DNA of 64,000 nt from Ardenticatenales bacterium (GTDB taxonomy: Bacteria; Chloroflexota; Anaerolineae; Epilineales; Epilineaceae), in the NCBI GenBank assembly GCA_020853525.1, contig JADYYS010000009.1, positions 1 through 64,000 of the forward strand. Reading direction: 5' to 3'. A program made the translations under genes and the position numbers. The notes beneath the pieces are model-generated. The model was not told the DNA's origin and searched no databases. It worked only from the letters and a program-made list of their open reading frames with translations. The stretch's first letter is position 1. Every line of letters begins with the position of its first letter. Positions 61,402 to 64,000 of the stretch are shown here, piece after piece.

Positions 61402-62678
61402 CGTGCCACCGACACGGGCCGGCCCTTCCAAGTAGCCCCGCCCCGCAGGCCGAGGACCAGCGAGTAGGCCGCCACCGCCACCGCCGCCGCCATGATCGCC
61501 GGGTAGACCAGCACGAACACGATCGGCATGCGGAAGCGCCGCACGACGATCGCCCACGACAGGATCGCGAATCCCATCGCCGCGAGCGCCAGAATGGGCG
61601 CCGACGTCACGGTCGCGGCGGACGTCGCAGCCCCAGTCGACGTCGCAGTCGCAATCACGCCTGCCATCGCGCCCATCAGCCAAACCGCCACCACCACCGG
61701 CGGCACCAGGAACACCACCCCCATCCACACCCAGATCGGCACGAACACCCACGGGTTGCGGCCGAATGCGTCGAACAGGCTGCGGCCGAGCCCTTCCCAG
61801 GCGGGCCGGAAACCGGTGTACATCCGGCACTGCACGCGGCCCGTCCCGTCCACCAGGCGCGCCCGCCCGCCCGCCGCCGTCAGGCGCTGCGCCAAGGCGA
61901 CGTCCTCCGCCACGTGCGTGCGGACGGGCTCGTGGCCGCCGATGCGGTCATATGCCGCGCGGCGGAAGAGCATGACCTGGCCCACCGCCATGACCAGCGG
62001 CGGCCAGCGCAGGCGCGCGGCGATGGCCGCCGGGAAGCACGAGAACAGGCTCCACGGCAGGATCGGGACGAGGAGCCGCTCGCCCCACGAGCGCATCTCC
62101 TGCTCCGGCAGCACGCTGACGAGGTCGGCCTCCAACGCCAGAAGCGCCGCGACGGCGTCGCCCAGCGCGCGCGGGTCGTGGCGGGTGTCCGCGTCGACGA
62201 ACAGCAGCAGCCGTGCGCCGTCGTCGCCGTCGTCGCCGTCGTCGCGGGCGTCGCGGGCGTCGCGGGCGTCGCTACCGGCCGCTTGCGCCAACTGTCGGCA
62301 CGCCCAGTTCTTGCCCAGCCAGCCGGTCGGCAGAGGTCGACCGGCCAGCACGCGCAGCCGGGCATCGCCGGCCGCAATCCCGTCCAGTACGGCTCGCGTG
62401 CCGTCCGTCGACCCGTCGTCGAGCGCGAGAATTTCGAACGGGGCGTAGTCTTGCGCCAGGAGCGAGCGGATGCAGGCCCCGATCTGGTGCGCCTCGTCGC
62501 GGGCCGGGACGAGGACCGAGACGTGCGGGCCGGTGCGGGCGCCGGGGCCGGCGGCCAGGCGGCGCCAGCTGCGCCGGTTCGACAGAGCGATCACCACGAG
62601 GACGGCGAGGAACGTGTTGATCCCGATGAGGAGCTGCGCGAGCCAGCCCGCCGTGTCGCCCGCCGCGCCCACGCTCAT
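61398..62678 (-). CDS. membrane glycosyltransferase family 2, carotenoid-cluster type
   Basis: This 426-residue protein has one N-terminal membrane helix, a GT-A domain ('SVLVPARDEAHQIGACIRSL', 'ILALDDGSTDGT', 'LLLFVDADTRHDP' with the metal-binding DxD, 'AEDVALAQRL') and about three C-terminal helices. It resembles CruC/CrtQ-type transferases that glycosylate carotenoids. An acidic repeat (Asp-Ala-Arg, then Asp-Asp-Gly units) interrupts the domain just before the DAD motif. The start overlaps the cyclase stop (ATGA). Confidence 0.87.
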   Translation of the reverse strand: MSVGAAGDTAGWLAQLLIGINTFLAVLVVIALSNRRSWRRLAAGPGARTGPHVSVLVPARDEAHQIGACIRSLLAQDYAPFEILALDDGSTDGTRAVLDGIAAGDARLRVLAGRPLPTGWLGKNWACRQLAQAAGSDARDARDARDDGDDGDDGARLLLFVDADTRHDPRALGDAVAALLALEADLVSVLPEQEMRSWGERLLVPILPWSLFSCFPAAIAARLRWPPLVMAVGQVMLFRRAAYDRIGGHEPVRTHVAEDVALAQRLTAAGGRARLVDGTGRVQCRMYTGFRPAWEGLGRSLFDAFGRNPWVFVPIWVWMGVVFLVPPVVVAVWLMGAMAGVIATATSTGAATSAATVTSAPILALAAMGFAILSWAIVVRRFRMPIVFVLVYPAIMAAAVAVAAYSLVLGLRGGATWKGRPVSVAR

Positions 62679-63466
62679 GCCCGTTGGCCGAGCGGGCGTC
62701 GGCGCCGAAGGACGGCCGTCGCCCGCTGGACGCGCGCCCACGTTTCGGGTGCCACCGTCAGCGTGATCCCGGCCACGACCAGGGCATTCGTGGCGAAGAA
62801 GAACACGAGCTCCTCGATCGGCAGGCGCCCGCCGATCAGGAGGCCGAGGGACTGCGCGGGATCGATCGTCCAGACGCCGCTGTGGATCGCCAACGTGTCC
62901 GCCGCCCCCAGGTACAGCGTGGCCGCGGCCAGCGTTGTGAGCACCGCCCCGCGGCGGTGCCAAAGGATATCCGCCCCGACCGCCAGCTGGAGGGCGATGG
63001 GCGGCAGGGCCCACACCAGGATCAGGGCCAGATAGGTGCCCGGCCGCCAGCCGGCCGCCAGGATCCAGACGGCGACTCCCCACACGAGCCCCAACGCGGC
63101 GGTCGAGGCGAATCGCACCCTTCCCGACGGGGTAAGCGGATCCGCGGGGCGCCGGCGGCCGAGCAGCGCCAGCAGGCACAGGCCGGTCAGGAGCGTCTGG
63201 AGGACGAAGAACAGATACTCCTCCAGCGGCACCCAGCCCAGCGTGACGCCCAGCACGCGCGCCGGGTCGTACCACCACACCCGGGTCGCGACAAGGTAGT
63301 TGTCCCAGGGCGTGGTGTACGCCACGGCGAGGAAGACGTGGACCGCCAGCGCCCAAGGGGCGGCGGCCGGCAGCGGCCGGCCGCGCCGCGTGTTCCGCCG
63401 CGTGACAACGCCGACGACAGCGAGCGGCGCGACGAGGAACACGCCGAGGAACGAGAGATACGTCAT
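62675..63466 (-). CDS. fused CrtYc-CrtYd type lycopene cyclase
   Basis: This 263-residue membrane protein with about seven hydrophobic segments has two tandem lycopene-cyclase domains, each with the P-x-E-E motif: 'GWVPLEEYLFFVLQT' and 'GRLPIEELVFFFATN'. Fusion of the two halves is as in archaeal and fungal-type cyclases rather than separate CrtYc and CrtYd. It forms beta-ionone or related rings from lycopene. It overlaps the glycosyltransferase start by four bases and lies 9 bp after the phytoene synthase gene. Confidence 0.92.
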   Translation of the reverse strand: MTYLSFLGVFLVAPLAVVGVVTRRNTRRGRPLPAAAPWALAVHVFLAVAYTTPWDNYLVATRVWWYDPARVLGVTLGWVPLEEYLFFVLQTLLTGLCLLALLGRRRPADPLTPSGRVRFASTAALGLVWGVAVWILAAGWRPGTYLALILVWALPPIALQLAVGADILWHRRGAVLTTLAAATLYLGAADTLAIHSGVWTIDPAQSLGLLIGGRLPIEELVFFFATNALVVAGITLTVAPETWARVQRATAVLRRRRPLGQRA

Positions 63467-63475
63467 CGGGTGAGG

Positions 63476-64000
63476 CTAGCACAGTGCCGGAATGTCGTCG
63501 TCGACGCGCGCCGCCGGACGCGCCGACACGACTCCGGCTCCGGCCGCTCCGGCCGCGCCCGGCGGCCGGAGCGTGAGCGCCGTCCACAGGATCCCCGGCA
63601 GCAGGCGGAGCTTCCCGACCCCCGTGGTGTGCGCCCGCTCCGTGTGGACGCGGTAGTCGATCGCTTCGATCCGATCCAGGATGGCGCGATACAGGATCGC
63701 CGCGGCGCACACCGCCGGGCGGGCCGTCGGCGAAAGAAGGGCGATGCCGGGCATGGCCTCGTCGAACAGCCGGCGGGCGCGGGCGATCTCGAACCGCAGG
63801 AGCGCCACGAACCGCTCGTCGTGCACCCCGCGCAGAACGTCCTCCGCCGTCAATCCGAAGCGCCCCAGGTCCGTGGCCGGCAGGTACACCCGGCCGAGGG
63901 CCGCATCCTCGCCGACGTCGCGCAGGATGTTCGTCAGCTGGAGGGCGATGCCGAGCTTGACGGCATACGGCTCGGCCTCGGCAAAGGACACGCCCCGGGC
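63476..64000 (-). CDS. crtB: phytoene synthase, 3' part (runs off window)
   Basis: It condenses two geranylgeranyl-PP to phytoene. Only the last 174 codons are in the window; the gene continues beyond base 64000. The second Asp-rich motif 'ALQLTNILRDVGEDAALGRV', followed by 'YLP', is complete, and 'AAAILYRAILDRIEAIDYRV' matches the conserved C-terminal helix. It heads the visible part of the carotenoid operon. Confidence 0.94.
   Translation of the reverse strand, partial: ARGVSFAEAEPYAVKLGIALQLTNILRDVGEDAALGRVYLPATDLGRFGLTAEDVLRGVHDERFVALLRFEIARARRLFDEAMPGIALLSPTARPAVCAAAILYRAILDRIEAIDYRVHTERAHTTGVGKLRLLPGILWTALTLRPPGAAGAAGAGVVSARPAARVDDDIPALC

Noticed and set aside
142-64000. Many long open frames of 300-1100 codons opposite or out of phase with genes
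   Set aside because: They are Arg/Pro/Ala-rich shadows expected in 70% G+C DNA. In each case a frame with recognisable motifs and a ribosome site occupies the same DNA.
1-64000. CRISPR arrays, tRNA and rRNA genes
   Set aside because: No regularly spaced repeats with unique spacers, no cloverleaf-like segments and no rRNA-like conserved blocks were seen. All repeats found are tandem or dispersed palindromes.

Overview
The window is a very GC-rich bacterial chromosome segment (about 70% G+C by eye). It most resembles Chloroflexota (Anaerolineae/Ardenticatenia-like). That placement is inferred from several traits: exported proteins with long Thr/Pro linkers followed by a 'YLP' motif, a stand-alone DUF6391 protein, a split glutamate synthase, a Kdp operon with KdpF, and a carotenoid cluster with a fused CrtYcd-type cyclase. 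No rRNA, tRNA or CRISPR array was seen.

Layout. 1-13.6 kb is mostly housekeeping on the minus strand: a DNA polymerase III delta subunit coupled to a DUF6391 protein, a PLP aminotransferase, an RqcH/NFACT ribosome-rescue protein, a papain-like unknown, a malic enzyme-phosphotransacetylase fusion and an exported VWA protein. A HEAT-repeat protein and D-aminoacyl-tRNA deacylase lie on the plus strand. 13.7-22.1 kb is a complete kdp system: a 30-aa membrane peptide, kdpF, kdpA, kdpB, kdpC, kdpD and kdpE. 22.3-34.5 kb carries a YceI-like protein, a three-gene split glutamate synthase-like operon, and a run of exported proteins (Ycf48-like propeller, DUF2680-like, TolB-like propeller, alpha-carbonic anhydrase lipoprotein).

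34.5-38.9 kb holds an IS200-like transposase flanked by inverted copies of a 142-bp palindromic repeat, a decayed DUF72 gene, and cyanophycin synthetase. 39-56.8 kb is an accessory and defence island with marked G+C drops. It contains an OLD-family ATPase/TOPRIM nuclease, a membrane-anchored Mrr-like nuclease, a type III-like restriction-modification pair with a DUF4258/DUF2283 pair nested inside it, and an orphan MNT nucleotidyltransferase. It also contains a low-GC operon of soluble GAF histidine kinase, lone receiver and RelA/SpoT synthetase, then an HU-like protein, a DUF433/DUF5615 toxin-antitoxin pair with a frameshifted toxin, an OsmC protein, an AbiEii-like nucleotidyltransferase and DUF4926. 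56.9-64 kb has a secreted metzincin-type protease and a tightly coupled minus-strand carotenoid operon (crtB, crtYcd, glycosyltransferase, cytochrome P450) that runs off the right edge.

The strongest candidates for something undescribed are the kinase-receiver-alarmone synthetase operon (48729-52468) and the transposase-plus-142-bp-repeat system, whose four copies are spread over the window. All functions are assigned by reading motifs; no database search was possible.
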